Below, one piece after another: positions 9,693 through 17,855 of a stretch of DNA of 64,000 nucleotides; position 1 is the first letter of the stretch; every line of letters begins with the position of its first letter. Source of the stretch: Propionibacteriales bacterium (GTDB lineage Bacteria; Actinomycetota; Actinomycetes; Propionibacteriales; Nocardioidaceae); NCBI GenBank assembly GCA_026392415.1, contig JAPLCC010000059.1:1-64000 (forward strand), in the 5' to 3' direction. The translations under genes and the position numbers were made by a program. Under the pieces are notes generated by a model. That model had not been told where the DNA came from, did no database searches, and saw only the letters and a program-made list of their open reading frames with translations.

Positions 9693-9846
9693 GTTCCCTT
9701 TCGGTGGTACGACCGACGGAACTCTACCTGTCAGTAGGTCTGATCCGCCCCGCTGAGCAGTGAGACGAAATCCTCAGCGTGAGTCGGGTCACGCGCCCCG
9801 ATCGAGCAAGCGGTCCGGCCCGCCACCGTGGCCTAGCATTCGCCGC

Positions 9847-10155
9847 ATGACCACCTCGTACGACGCCACGCCCACGCCCGACGCCACGAGCGCCCAGGTC
9901 GCGGACCTCACCGCGGCGCTCCTGCAGCTCTCGAAGACCATCGAGGGCTTCCACCACGCGGTCATCGACTTCAACACCGTCATCGAGCGCGCGGACGCGC
10001 TGGTCGCCCGTGCCGAGGTGGCACTGGCGCCGCTCGCCGCGACCCAGCAGGTCGGCGACCAGATCAAGGTCGCCAGCCAGCTCGCAGGTCAGGTGGCCTC
10101 GGCAGCGGTCAAGCGCGGGGTGGCGGCCGGTAAGGGCCTCACCCAGCGCACCTGA
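9847..10155 (+). CDS. Small helical hypothetical protein
   Basis: MTTSYDATPTPDATSAQVADLTAALLQLSKTIEGFHHAVIDFNTVIERADALVARAE; divergent from the ACAD gene. Confidence 0.6.
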   Translation: MTTSYDATPTPDATSAQVADLTAALLQLSKTIEGFHHAVIDFNTVIERADALVARAEVALAPLAATQQVGDQIKVASQLAGQVASAAVKRGVAAGKGLTQRT

Positions 10156-10164
10156 TCTGCCGCG

Positions 10165-11565
10165 TCACTGCACCAGCTGGTCGAACTTGTGGCGCAGGGC
10201 GTCGTACTCCCCGAGCTGCGTGTAGATCGAGGCGCGAGCGGTCTGACGCGACATCATCACCGGGTCGGCCACCTGGTCGACGTCGATCCGGACGTAGCGT
10301 TTGCCGGCCGAGACGCTGGCGAGCAGGGCCGTGGGCGTGAAGCCCAGGCTCGATGCCGTGGCACCGCTGCGAGCGATGGCGTAGGACTTGTTGCTCCGCG
10401 AGGTGCCCATCAGGTCCATCAGGGCCTTCTCGTGCACGTTGGGCACCGGGTTCGTGGTGACGAACTTGACGATGACACCGTTGCGGAACGCGGTGCCGAG
10501 CTTCGCCCGGATCCGCTTGTCCATGAGCTTGCCGGTGACGAAGCGCAGCGTCTGCCCCGGAGCGGTGTTCCTGATCGCCTCGTTCAACTGGTGCACCACC
10601 GCATCGCGCCCGACGGTGAGGGTCGACTCCGGAACGTTGACGACGTGACCGCGCATGAAGCTGGTCGACACCGGCGTCACGGGCACCGTGCGGTCGAGCT
10701 TGAGGTCGACGATCAACAGGTCGTGGTCGGAGTACAGCTCGTGGGTCACCTGCTTGGTGACCTGGAACTGCTCCGCCCGGTTGACGAAGACGTAGTCGAT
10801 CGTCGCGCCGCCGTCGTGGGTGACCAACTTGGTGCCGGTCATGTCGTAGGTCGGCGTCATGCCACCGGCGGTCAGCTCGGCGCGCGGGTACTCCCTGCCG
10901 TTGTAGTGGCTGTTCAGGTCACCGGCGAGCAGCACGGGGCCGGACTTCGCCAGGAACTTGGTGAGCGCGCCCAGCCGGATGACCGACGGAACGGTCAGGC
11001 CTTCGGTGATCGCGTTCTTCGGAGCTGCGTGGTAGGAGACGATGGAGACCGTCTGGCAACCGTCGGTCGAGCGCAAGGTGGCCCAGTTGGCGTAGCGGAT
11101 GCCCCATTCGCTGGTCTGGCCGGCCACCTTGCCCGGGACGTTGCTGATGTAGATGGTGCCGCGGGCGATCGGGGTCCAGCGATCCTTGCGCCACACGACC
11201 GCATTCGCGCCGATGTAGCGGCCGGGGCTGCGCCAGATCTGGTAGCCGGTGCGGGCGAGCACGGAGTCGGCGCGATAGGGAACCTCGTTGTAGGCGATGA
11301 AATCGGGCTTCACCGCATACACGCTGTCGAGATCGGCATTCGTCTTGAAGTCGGTCATGCCGGACTTCACGTTCGCCTCGACCATGCGCATGGTGCGAGA
11401 GACGGGGCAGTCCTCACTGACAGAGACGTTGACCAGGCCGGGGGACGACGAGAGCACCGGGAGCACGGCGAGCGTGGCCCCCAGCAGCACCGTGAGCGCG
11501 AGCACGCGCCGCATCGGTCGCGGACGTCGTGCGCCGTTGGCCCGAGGGGCCTGCGGCTGGTTCAT
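10165..11565 (-). CDS. Exported endonuclease/exonuclease/phosphatase (EEP)-fold protein with a C-terminal PLD-like half domain
   Basis: Membrane/signal N-terminus; MVEANVKSGM...IAYNEV, LLAGDLNSHY, YSDHDLLIVDL EEP motifs; C-terminal VVHQLNEAIRNTAPGQTLRFVTGKLMDKRIRAKLGTAFRNGVIVKFVTTN resembles the PLD-like protein at 17856-19187. Confidence 0.75.
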   Translation of the reverse strand: MNQPQAPRANGARRPRPMRRVLALTVLLGATLAVLPVLSSSPGLVNVSVSEDCPVSRTMRMVEANVKSGMTDFKTNADLDSVYAVKPDFIAYNEVPYRADSVLARTGYQIWRSPGRYIGANAVVWRKDRWTPIARGTIYISNVPGKVAGQTSEWGIRYANWATLRSTDGCQTVSIVSYHAAPKNAITEGLTVPSVIRLGALTKFLAKSGPVLLAGDLNSHYNGREYPRAELTAGGMTPTYDMTGTKLVTHDGGATIDYVFVNRAEQFQVTKQVTHELYSDHDLLIVDLKLDRTVPVTPVSTSFMRGHVVNVPESTLTVGRDAVVHQLNEAIRNTAPGQTLRFVTGKLMDKRIRAKLGTAFRNGVIVKFVTTNPVPNVHEKALMDLMGTSRSNKSYAIARSGATASSLGFTPTALLASVSAGKRYVRIDVDQVADPVMMSRQTARASIYTQLGEYDALRHKFDQLVQ

Positions 11566-11658
11566 GTCATTTTCCCTTCACGCCCGATAACATCAGAAAT
11601 CACATGAATCACATCAGTCACTTCGGCACGTGACAACCCGTTCGGAATAACTACAAGG

Positions 11659-11695
11659 ATGTAATTCGGGAATTACATGGATGTAATTCCCGAAT
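11659..11695. repeat. Interlocking AT-rich palindromes
   Basis: ATGTAATTC-GG-GAATTACAT (11659-11678) overlaps ATTCGGGAATTACAT-GG-ATGTAATTCCCGAAT (11664-11695); both perfect. Confidence 0.85.
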
Positions 11696-11753
11696 ATCGC
11701 GAAATGCGTCGCATTCTTCGATCGGCACACGCCGACCGGACCTGAGAACGACG

Positions 11754-13841
11754 TCAGTCGAGGTCGAGCACGGCCGCGAGCGGCGCGGCCAGCTGCTCGG
11801 CGTACGGCACGCTGATGTGCTCACGGTCGCGCAGGGGCACGATCCGGCCGATCACTGGCGGACACTGCCCGTCAGCGCAGAACCAGCGCTGCACGTCGAC
11901 GAACTTCACGCCCGCACCTTCGGCCGCATCGCGGAGCCGGTGCTGCCCCTTCACGGTCGCGGCGAGCGGCGGGAACAGACAGTCGCCGAGGTCCGCGTCG
12001 CGACGCGACAGGCAGACTCCCGGCGAGCGCTCCAGCTTCGGCACGTTGCCGAGCATCACGACCCGCTGGGACGCGTCGCGGAGCAGCCCGAGCTCTTCGG
12101 CCAGACCGCGCTCCTGATTTCCGTTCAGCATCGTCGGACTGCGATAGGCATTGTTGGCGACCACGACGAGCGCGGGGTTCAGCTCGGCGACCTGCTGGAG
12201 CGCCCAGTCCTTGAAGTCGGCGCACTCGTCCCAGGTCCCCCCGTCCTCGGGGTCGGCGCGGGTCACCGTGTTGGCCGGGCAGCCGCTGTAGACGAACTGG
12301 TAGACGGCATAGCCGTGCTCGGCGCCGATGACACTCAGGGTCGGTCCCCAGGCTCGGGCGTGCGAGTCGCCGATGACGACGATCGCGCGGTCCGCGTCGG
12401 CGTCGCCGAAGGGGCAGAGCTTCGTCGTACCGGTGCGGTAGTCGCAGTCACCGAGCGGCGCGACTGATTCGCGGAGGTGACCGAGGTCGGGCTGCAGGCC
12501 ACCAGGCACCGGACGGCCCTCGCGCGCGGCCAGGACGGAGGCCTCGACCAGCGCGACTGCGGGATCGTCGCTCAGCTCTTCGGACCGGTAGTCCGCGGTC
12601 GTGATGCCCGGGTTGTCGTCGAGCGCGTCGATCTGGTGGTCGACCCAGGCACGCGCTCCGAGCGCGGACGCGATGACCAGCACCAGGCTGACCGGGTAGA
12701 GACCGATCGCGCGGATCCGTGGCCGCCACCGCACGCCGCGGCGGAACGGTTCCTCGACCAGGTGGTACGACGCCGCACTCAGTCCGAGGATCAGGACCAG
12801 CGCGAAGGCCAGGTGGGGCCGGCTGAGTCGCGGCTCCTCCCAGTGCGCCTGCGCGATGAGCAGGACCGGGAAGTGCCAGAGATAGAGCGAGTAGGACCAG
12901 TCGCCGAGCACCCGGATCGGCTTGAGTGAGAACAGCCGGAACCAGTACGTCGACGGGGCGCTCGCGCTGGCGCCGGCCGCGAGCAGCAGCGCGCTGCCGC
13001 CGACCGGGACGAGCGCGGCCGTGCCCGGCATCGGTGTGGCCGAGCTGAAGGTCAGTGTGGCGACCGCGATCAGGACCAGTCCGGTGACCCCGACCAGTTC
13101 AGCGGCCCAGCGCGGGAGGTTCGGACGGCGACCCCACAGCAGGGTCGCGACCAGGCCGCCGATGCCGAGCTCCCAGGCACGGGCCGGTGTCGAGAAGTAG
13201 GCCGCCGTGGGATTGGCCTCGGTGACGTACACCGAGTAGGCCAGCGACGCGAGCGTCACGACACCCAGCACGGCCACCACGGCGCGGCGCAGCGAGGCGT
13301 TGGCGTGCTCGGGCAACACGTGCCCCCACCTGCGCAGCGCGACGGCGATCAGCAGGAGCAGGACCGGGATGACGACGTAGAACTGTTCCTCGACCGCGAG
13401 CGACCAGTAGTGCTGGACCGGCGAGGGCGGCTCGCCCTCGGCGAAGTAGTCGGTCTCCACGAGGGCGAATCGGATGTTGGCGCCGAAGAACGCCGCCCAC
13501 ACCGCGTCCTTGATGACCTCGATGCTGCGCACGAACGGGAGGAAGTACGCCGCGGCGAAGGCGGTCACGGCCAGTACGACCGTCGCGGCCGGGATCACCC
13601 GGCGCGCGCGGCGCGCGTAGAAGTCGACGATCGAGATCCGCCGGCTCTCCCCCGCCTCGCGCACCAGGAGACCCACGATCAGGAATCCGGAGATGACGAA
13701 GAAGACGTCGACGCCGACGAACCCGCCGGACGCCGTACGGAAGCCGGCGTGCGCGAGGATCACCAGTCCCACGGCGAGGGCGCGCAGGCCCTGGATGTCG
13801 GAACGGAAGGACCCCGTGCCACTCACGGCGGTCCTCCTCAT
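11754..13841 (-). CDS. Acyltransferase 3 family protein (OafA/YrhL-type) with C-terminal SGNH domain
   Basis: FRSDIQGLRALAVGLVILAHAGFRTASGGFVGVDVFFVISGFLI...; SLAVEEQFY; IVVIGDSHARAWGPTL. Confidence 0.9.
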   Translation of the reverse strand: MRRTAVSGTGSFRSDIQGLRALAVGLVILAHAGFRTASGGFVGVDVFFVISGFLIVGLLVREAGESRRISIVDFYARRARRVIPAATVVLAVTAFAAAYFLPFVRSIEVIKDAVWAAFFGANIRFALVETDYFAEGEPPSPVQHYWSLAVEEQFYVVIPVLLLLIAVALRRWGHVLPEHANASLRRAVVAVLGVVTLASLAYSVYVTEANPTAAYFSTPARAWELGIGGLVATLLWGRRPNLPRWAAELVGVTGLVLIAVATLTFSSATPMPGTAALVPVGGSALLLAAGASASAPSTYWFRLFSLKPIRVLGDWSYSLYLWHFPVLLIAQAHWEEPRLSRPHLAFALVLILGLSAASYHLVEEPFRRGVRWRPRIRAIGLYPVSLVLVIASALGARAWVDHQIDALDDNPGITTADYRSEELSDDPAVALVEASVLAAREGRPVPGGLQPDLGHLRESVAPLGDCDYRTGTTKLCPFGDADADRAIVVIGDSHARAWGPTLSVIGAEHGYAVYQFVYSGCPANTVTRADPEDGGTWDECADFKDWALQQVAELNPALVVVANNAYRSPTMLNGNQERGLAEELGLLRDASQRVVMLGNVPKLERSPGVCLSRRDADLGDCLFPPLAATVKGQHRLRDAAEGAGVKFVDVQRWFCADGQCPPVIGRIVPLRDREHISVPYAEQLAAPLAAVLDLD

Positions 13842-13953
13842 GGGTTCGTTCGGTTCTGATGGCCGGGACGAGGTCCCGCCTGGCCGGCGGCGCCAGCCCG
13901 GAAGGCCTGCAAGGAGGCCGGTCGGGGGCGAAGCCTCAGGTACGATACCCGCC

Positions 13954-15009
13954 ATGCCCGACCACTCCGGGAAGCATCGACATTCAGGTCGGGCAGATCT
14001 TCTGCCCGTCCTTGCTGTCGTGATCCTGGGCGCCCTGATGCTCGGCATCGCCACGTTCTGGGACGGCGGCCTTCCTGACGCCCCGGCCGCCGAGTCCGCC
14101 AAGGATCCGGCCGCCGTCACGGCCGTCGATGTGGGCGTGTCCGACGAGACCCGGCCCCGCAACGACCGCAAGGAACGTGTCGTCGACGGAAGCCTGATCG
14201 AGGGCGTCGAGGAGGAGGCCGCGCTCAAGGACGGTGCGCGCGCCGCCGAGGCAGCGGTCAAGAAGGTCAGCCAGGAGTCGGCGACGTTCAAGATCGCCAG
14301 TTTCAACGTGCTCGCCACCCAGCACACCGCTCCGGGCGGGCAGCGGGCGAGCTGGCCGGCATCCAGCTGGCGCAGCATGCAGACGGTGGGCCTGATCAAG
14401 AGCCACGGCGCCGACATCGTCGGCATGCAGGAAGTGAAGTCCGACCAGCTCAGCGCAATCACCAGCGGCACCGGTTTCCGTTCGTACTCCGGTGGCGGCG
14501 AGACCGACAACTCGATCATCTACAACGGGTCGATGTTCGAGTTCGTGTCCGGTGACAGCTTCCAGGTCTGGTTCATGAGCCGCAACCGGTCACAGACCGT
14601 CGTCCGTCTGCGCCACAAGACCAGCCGCCGCGAGTTCTATGTCATCAACATGCACCCGTCCGCAGGCCACGGCGGCGTCTACGCCAGCAGCCGCAACGCG
14701 GCCTTCAGCACGGTGGTCGGCTACGTCAACCGGCTCAAGGCCGAGGGCATCCCGATCTTCCTGACCGGCGACATGAACGACCGCGGAAACTTCTACTGCC
14801 GCGTCATCCCGCCCACCGGCCTGGTCGCCGCGCAGGGCGGCGGCGGCACCTGCGGATCAGCGCCGCGAATGCGCCCCGTGGACTGGGTGACCGGGTGGGG
14901 CCACGTGAGCTTCAGCGGTTACGTCGACGACTTCTCGTCCGAGAGTCGGCGCATCAGCGACCACCCGTTCGTCTCCGCCACGGCAACCTTGAACGGCGTG
15001 AAGGGCTGA
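13954..15009 (+). CDS. Membrane-anchored or secreted EEP-family protein
   Basis: N-terminal TM LLPVLAVVILGALMLGIATFW; FKIASFNVLATQH, IVGMQEV, FLTGDMNDRG, RRISDHPFV. Confidence 0.85.
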   Translation: MPDHSGKHRHSGRADLLPVLAVVILGALMLGIATFWDGGLPDAPAAESAKDPAAVTAVDVGVSDETRPRNDRKERVVDGSLIEGVEEEAALKDGARAAEAAVKKVSQESATFKIASFNVLATQHTAPGGQRASWPASSWRSMQTVGLIKSHGADIVGMQEVKSDQLSAITSGTGFRSYSGGGETDNSIIYNGSMFEFVSGDSFQVWFMSRNRSQTVVRLRHKTSRREFYVINMHPSAGHGGVYASSRNAAFSTVVGYVNRLKAEGIPIFLTGDMNDRGNFYCRVIPPTGLVAAQGGGGTCGSAPRMRPVDWVTGWGHVSFSGYVDDFSSESRRISDHPFVSATATLNGVKG

Positions 15010-16054
15010 CACCGGGACCGCTGGCTCCGGCGGCGATCCGCAGGGAGCGCACGTCGTCCAGCAAGACCGCCACGAGCTCAGTGGCAGCCGCCGCGACCTC
15101 GGCGTCGGTGACGGAGTCGGGCGTACGCCGTGGGGCCAGTTCTGCGGGCACCAACAACTTCTCGACGTCGCCGACCACGTCGACGGGATGCTCGCGCAGG
15201 TAGGCGACGGCCTGCTCGCCGCGGGTCCGGCATTCCTGGATCCGGTCCTCCGGCGGCCAGAACTTCTCCCCTGCCCGGGAGACCAGTCGTTCGTCGGCCA
15301 GGAAGGTGCGGATGTAGACGCCCTTGTCGAACGCCGTCCTGAAGGACCCGAGGTGCCTGTTGACCCGGCGCAACGTCTCGGCCTCGACCACACCCATCGA
15401 CTCGTTGGGGAACGACGAGCCCAGGTCGTAGGCCTCAGCCGTCAGACCGAGCAGACCGGCGAAGCGGAGCCAGATCTCGTCGCGGGGGGCGGTGGTGTCG
15501 AGCGGCAGGACGTGGATGCGCGCGTGCGGCACCGCCTCGGACCAGCGTTCGAGGACGAGCCGCAGGTCCAGCGTCCGCCAGTTCCAGATGTCGGTCGACC
15601 GCCCCGACTCCTTGCGCGCATAGTCGTCGATCGAGGCGGTCGCCTTGTTCTTCAGGCTCTCCTGCCAGGAAGCGGCGAACAGTCCGAGCGGCTCCCGTGC
15701 GGTGATGATCAGCTCGACCTGGGCGGGCGCCAGTTGCTCGACCATCGTGCGCGCCTGCTCGGCGCTGGCCGCAGCGAAGAACTCGTGGCTGATCAGTGCG
15801 GTGCCCTGCCAGCGCTCGATGTCGGCGCGCAGCCGGTCCCACGAGGTGCGTTCGTCCTCGGCGCGGCGCTTGCGGCTGCCGAGGTTCGGGTCCTCGCGGA
15901 CCACCCGGCTCGCCCACAGGTGGTCGCGCCGTTCGTTGCCCGGCAACAGCACGCCGTCGCGTCCCAGCTGGTCGCGCGAAGCCCACAAGATGGTCTGGAG
16001 GTACGTCGTCGCCGTCTTCGGCAGGCCGATGTGGAGGTAGACGCGGTCAGCCAT
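14954..16054 (-). CDS. Sulfotransferase-family protein
   Basis: MADRVYLHIGLPKTATTYLQTILWASRDQL: PAPS 5'-phosphosulfate-binding loop. Confidence 0.75.
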   Translation of the reverse strand: MADRVYLHIGLPKTATTYLQTILWASRDQLGRDGVLLPGNERRDHLWASRVVREDPNLGSRKRRAEDERTSWDRLRADIERWQGTALISHEFFAAASAEQARTMVEQLAPAQVELIITAREPLGLFAASWQESLKNKATASIDDYARKESGRSTDIWNWRTLDLRLVLERWSEAVPHARIHVLPLDTTAPRDEIWLRFAGLLGLTAEAYDLGSSFPNESMGVVEAETLRRVNRHLGSFRTAFDKGVYIRTFLADERLVSRAGEKFWPPEDRIQECRTRGEQAVAYLREHPVDVVGDVEKLLVPAELAPRRTPDSVTDAEVAAAATELVAVLLDDVRSLRIAAGASGPGVSPSRRSRLPWRRRTGGR

Positions 16055-16064
16055 CACACACAGG

Positions 16065-16259
16065 TCACAGGCTCTGCTGGAACTTCTCGATCGCTTCAGC
16101 GATCCGGGCCTCGTCGCGGCTCGCCATCGGTATCACGAGCTCCTGGACCACGTCGGCGAGCTCGGCCAGGCGCAGGTGGTGGCGACGCAGCTCGGCGATC
16201 TCACTCTCCAGACCTGCCACACGGTTGCGCAGTTCTGCCAGTTCGTCCCGCTTGCTCAT
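16065..16259 (-). CDS. Short coiled-coil protein (DUF6752-like)
   Basis: MSKRDELAELRNRVAGLESEIAELRRHHLRLAELADVVQELV...; sits between the sulfotransferase and LicD genes. Confidence 0.6.
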   Translation of the reverse strand: MSKRDELAELRNRVAGLESEIAELRRHHLRLAELADVVQELVIPMASRDEARIAEAIEKFQQSL

Positions 16260-16266
16260 GCTGCGC

Positions 16267-17850
16267 TCATGTCCATTCCGCCACCAGTCGTCCGATCGCG
16301 CGGGGCCGCTCGGCGCCCACGTCGTAGTGCATGGTCGAGATCACCGTGCCACCGTGCGACTCGACGACCTCGACGAGTCGTTCGAGCGACAGCGGGCGGA
16401 GCCCGAAGGCAGGGTCTCCCCCGCCGGTCCAGACGTCAGCATAGAGCCTGCCGCCGCCTCTCAAGGCGACCGCCGCGAACCGTCCGAGGGCGTCGCGACC
16501 CACCTTGTTGGTGGCGTCGAAGACGTGCCTGGCGAGGATCACGTTGGGGCCGGGAACCCGTGAGATCCGGGCGCTCTCCGAGAGTGTCGAGCGCCACTCA
16601 GTGAGGTTCAGGGACCGCGACTCGAAGGGCAGACCCTCCTCCTCCGCAGCCTTGACGGCACCCCGTGCGCCGCGCGGGACGAAGTCGTACGCGATGGCCT
16701 CGAAACCCTGCCGGGCGAACCACAACGCGTCGCGTCCACGACCGGCACCGACATCGAGCACCCGGGTGCCGGGTGCGACCTCGGCGGCCAGCACCCGCGC
16801 GAGGCCGGACGGCGTCGCGGGCGGCGGCGTCAGGGCCGTTCCGCCGAGCTTGCGCTCCCAGTCGCGTCGCCAGACCGACGATCCGCGGAACCAGGAGTTG
16901 AAGCGGTTGACGACCGTCTCCGGCGTCTCGAACTTGTACGCCGGGTCGGGCACGCGCCAGCTCGCGCCGTACATCGCCTCGAGCAGCTTCTCGGGACGAG
17001 CCGGGCACTGGAACTCGCGGCCCATCAGGGTGCAGGTGCCGAACGGGTACAGCCACTCGGTCTCGAAGGGGACGCCCACCTCACCGAGCAGGAAGAGCGT
17101 GCCGTGGTCGTGGAACCCGCCGAACAGGTCCAGTCCGCGCACCGATCCGTCGGCCTCGGCCACGTCGATCCGGAATGCCCCTCCGCTGTAGCGATGGGTC
17201 GCGAAGCCGCGGTCGACCACCTTGCGCTGGAGCTCGAACGATTCGCGCATCACATCGACCGGCGTCGTGTACGACGAGACGTACCCGAGGTCGGCGTCCG
17301 AGTCGTGTCCCAGGAACGTGCCCTCACGTACCGCGCCCAGCAGGGTGCCGTAGGCGGGGAAGGCCGCGATCCCGAGCTCCTCGAGCATCGCGACCACCTG
17401 ATCCATCGCGTCCAGCAGGGGCAGCAGCTGTTCCTCGCTGCGCACCGAGAACGTCGGGCTGAACCGGCCGGCCTTGTCGAGACTGATCTCGAGTCCGTCG
17501 CTGTTGACGAACTCGACCCGTCCGGTGCCGGCGCCGAAGGCGAGCTCACCGTCATGCAGGAGGTGGTCGCTGACGTGGTCGCGGACCGTGATCCGGCTCA
17601 GGCCGAGGAGATACTTGCGCATCCGGTCCGGCCAAGCCGCCAGACGCAGACCGTTGGACTGGCGCTCGGTGTCGCGGATCAGCCAGAAGGACCAGATCCG
17701 CCGGCCGTCGAAGAGCACGTCGACGACCCGGTCCTCGCCGCGCGCGGCGAGGACGATCCCGGCCTCGTCAACCGTGATGACCCGGGTGCCCCGGGCCGAC
17801 GCGACCAGTCCGCGCAGGACGGCGACGCCCTGCGCGGGCTTGGCTGCCAA
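16267..17850 (-). CDS. LicD-like nucleotidyltransferase/phosphotransferase fused to a class I methyltransferase domain
   Basis: FPAYGTLLGAVREGTFLGHDSDADLGYV (LicD-like) followed by GTRVLDVGAGRGRDALWFARQGFEAIAYDF (SAM-binding motif I); TTG start inferred at 17850. Confidence 0.75.
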   Translation of the reverse strand: MAAKPAQGVAVLRGLVASARGTRVITVDEAGIVLAARGEDRVVDVLFDGRRIWSFWLIRDTERQSNGLRLAAWPDRMRKYLLGLSRITVRDHVSDHLLHDGELAFGAGTGRVEFVNSDGLEISLDKAGRFSPTFSVRSEEQLLPLLDAMDQVVAMLEELGIAAFPAYGTLLGAVREGTFLGHDSDADLGYVSSYTTPVDVMRESFELQRKVVDRGFATHRYSGGAFRIDVAEADGSVRGLDLFGGFHDHGTLFLLGEVGVPFETEWLYPFGTCTLMGREFQCPARPEKLLEAMYGASWRVPDPAYKFETPETVVNRFNSWFRGSSVWRRDWERKLGGTALTPPPATPSGLARVLAAEVAPGTRVLDVGAGRGRDALWFARQGFEAIAYDFVPRGARGAVKAAEEEGLPFESRSLNLTEWRSTLSESARISRVPGPNVILARHVFDATNKVGRDALGRFAAVALRGGGRLYADVWTGGGDPAFGLRPLSLERLVEVVESHGGTVISTMHYDVGAERPRAIGRLVAEWT

Positions 17851-17855
17851 ATCGA

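Noticed and set aside
7857-9737. Long + strand ORF (626 aa) across the glycosyltransferase and acyl-CoA dehydrogenase genes
   Set aside because: Antisense shadow ORF in high-GC DNA; the minus-strand frames show clear GT and ACAD motifs and this translation is low-complexity.
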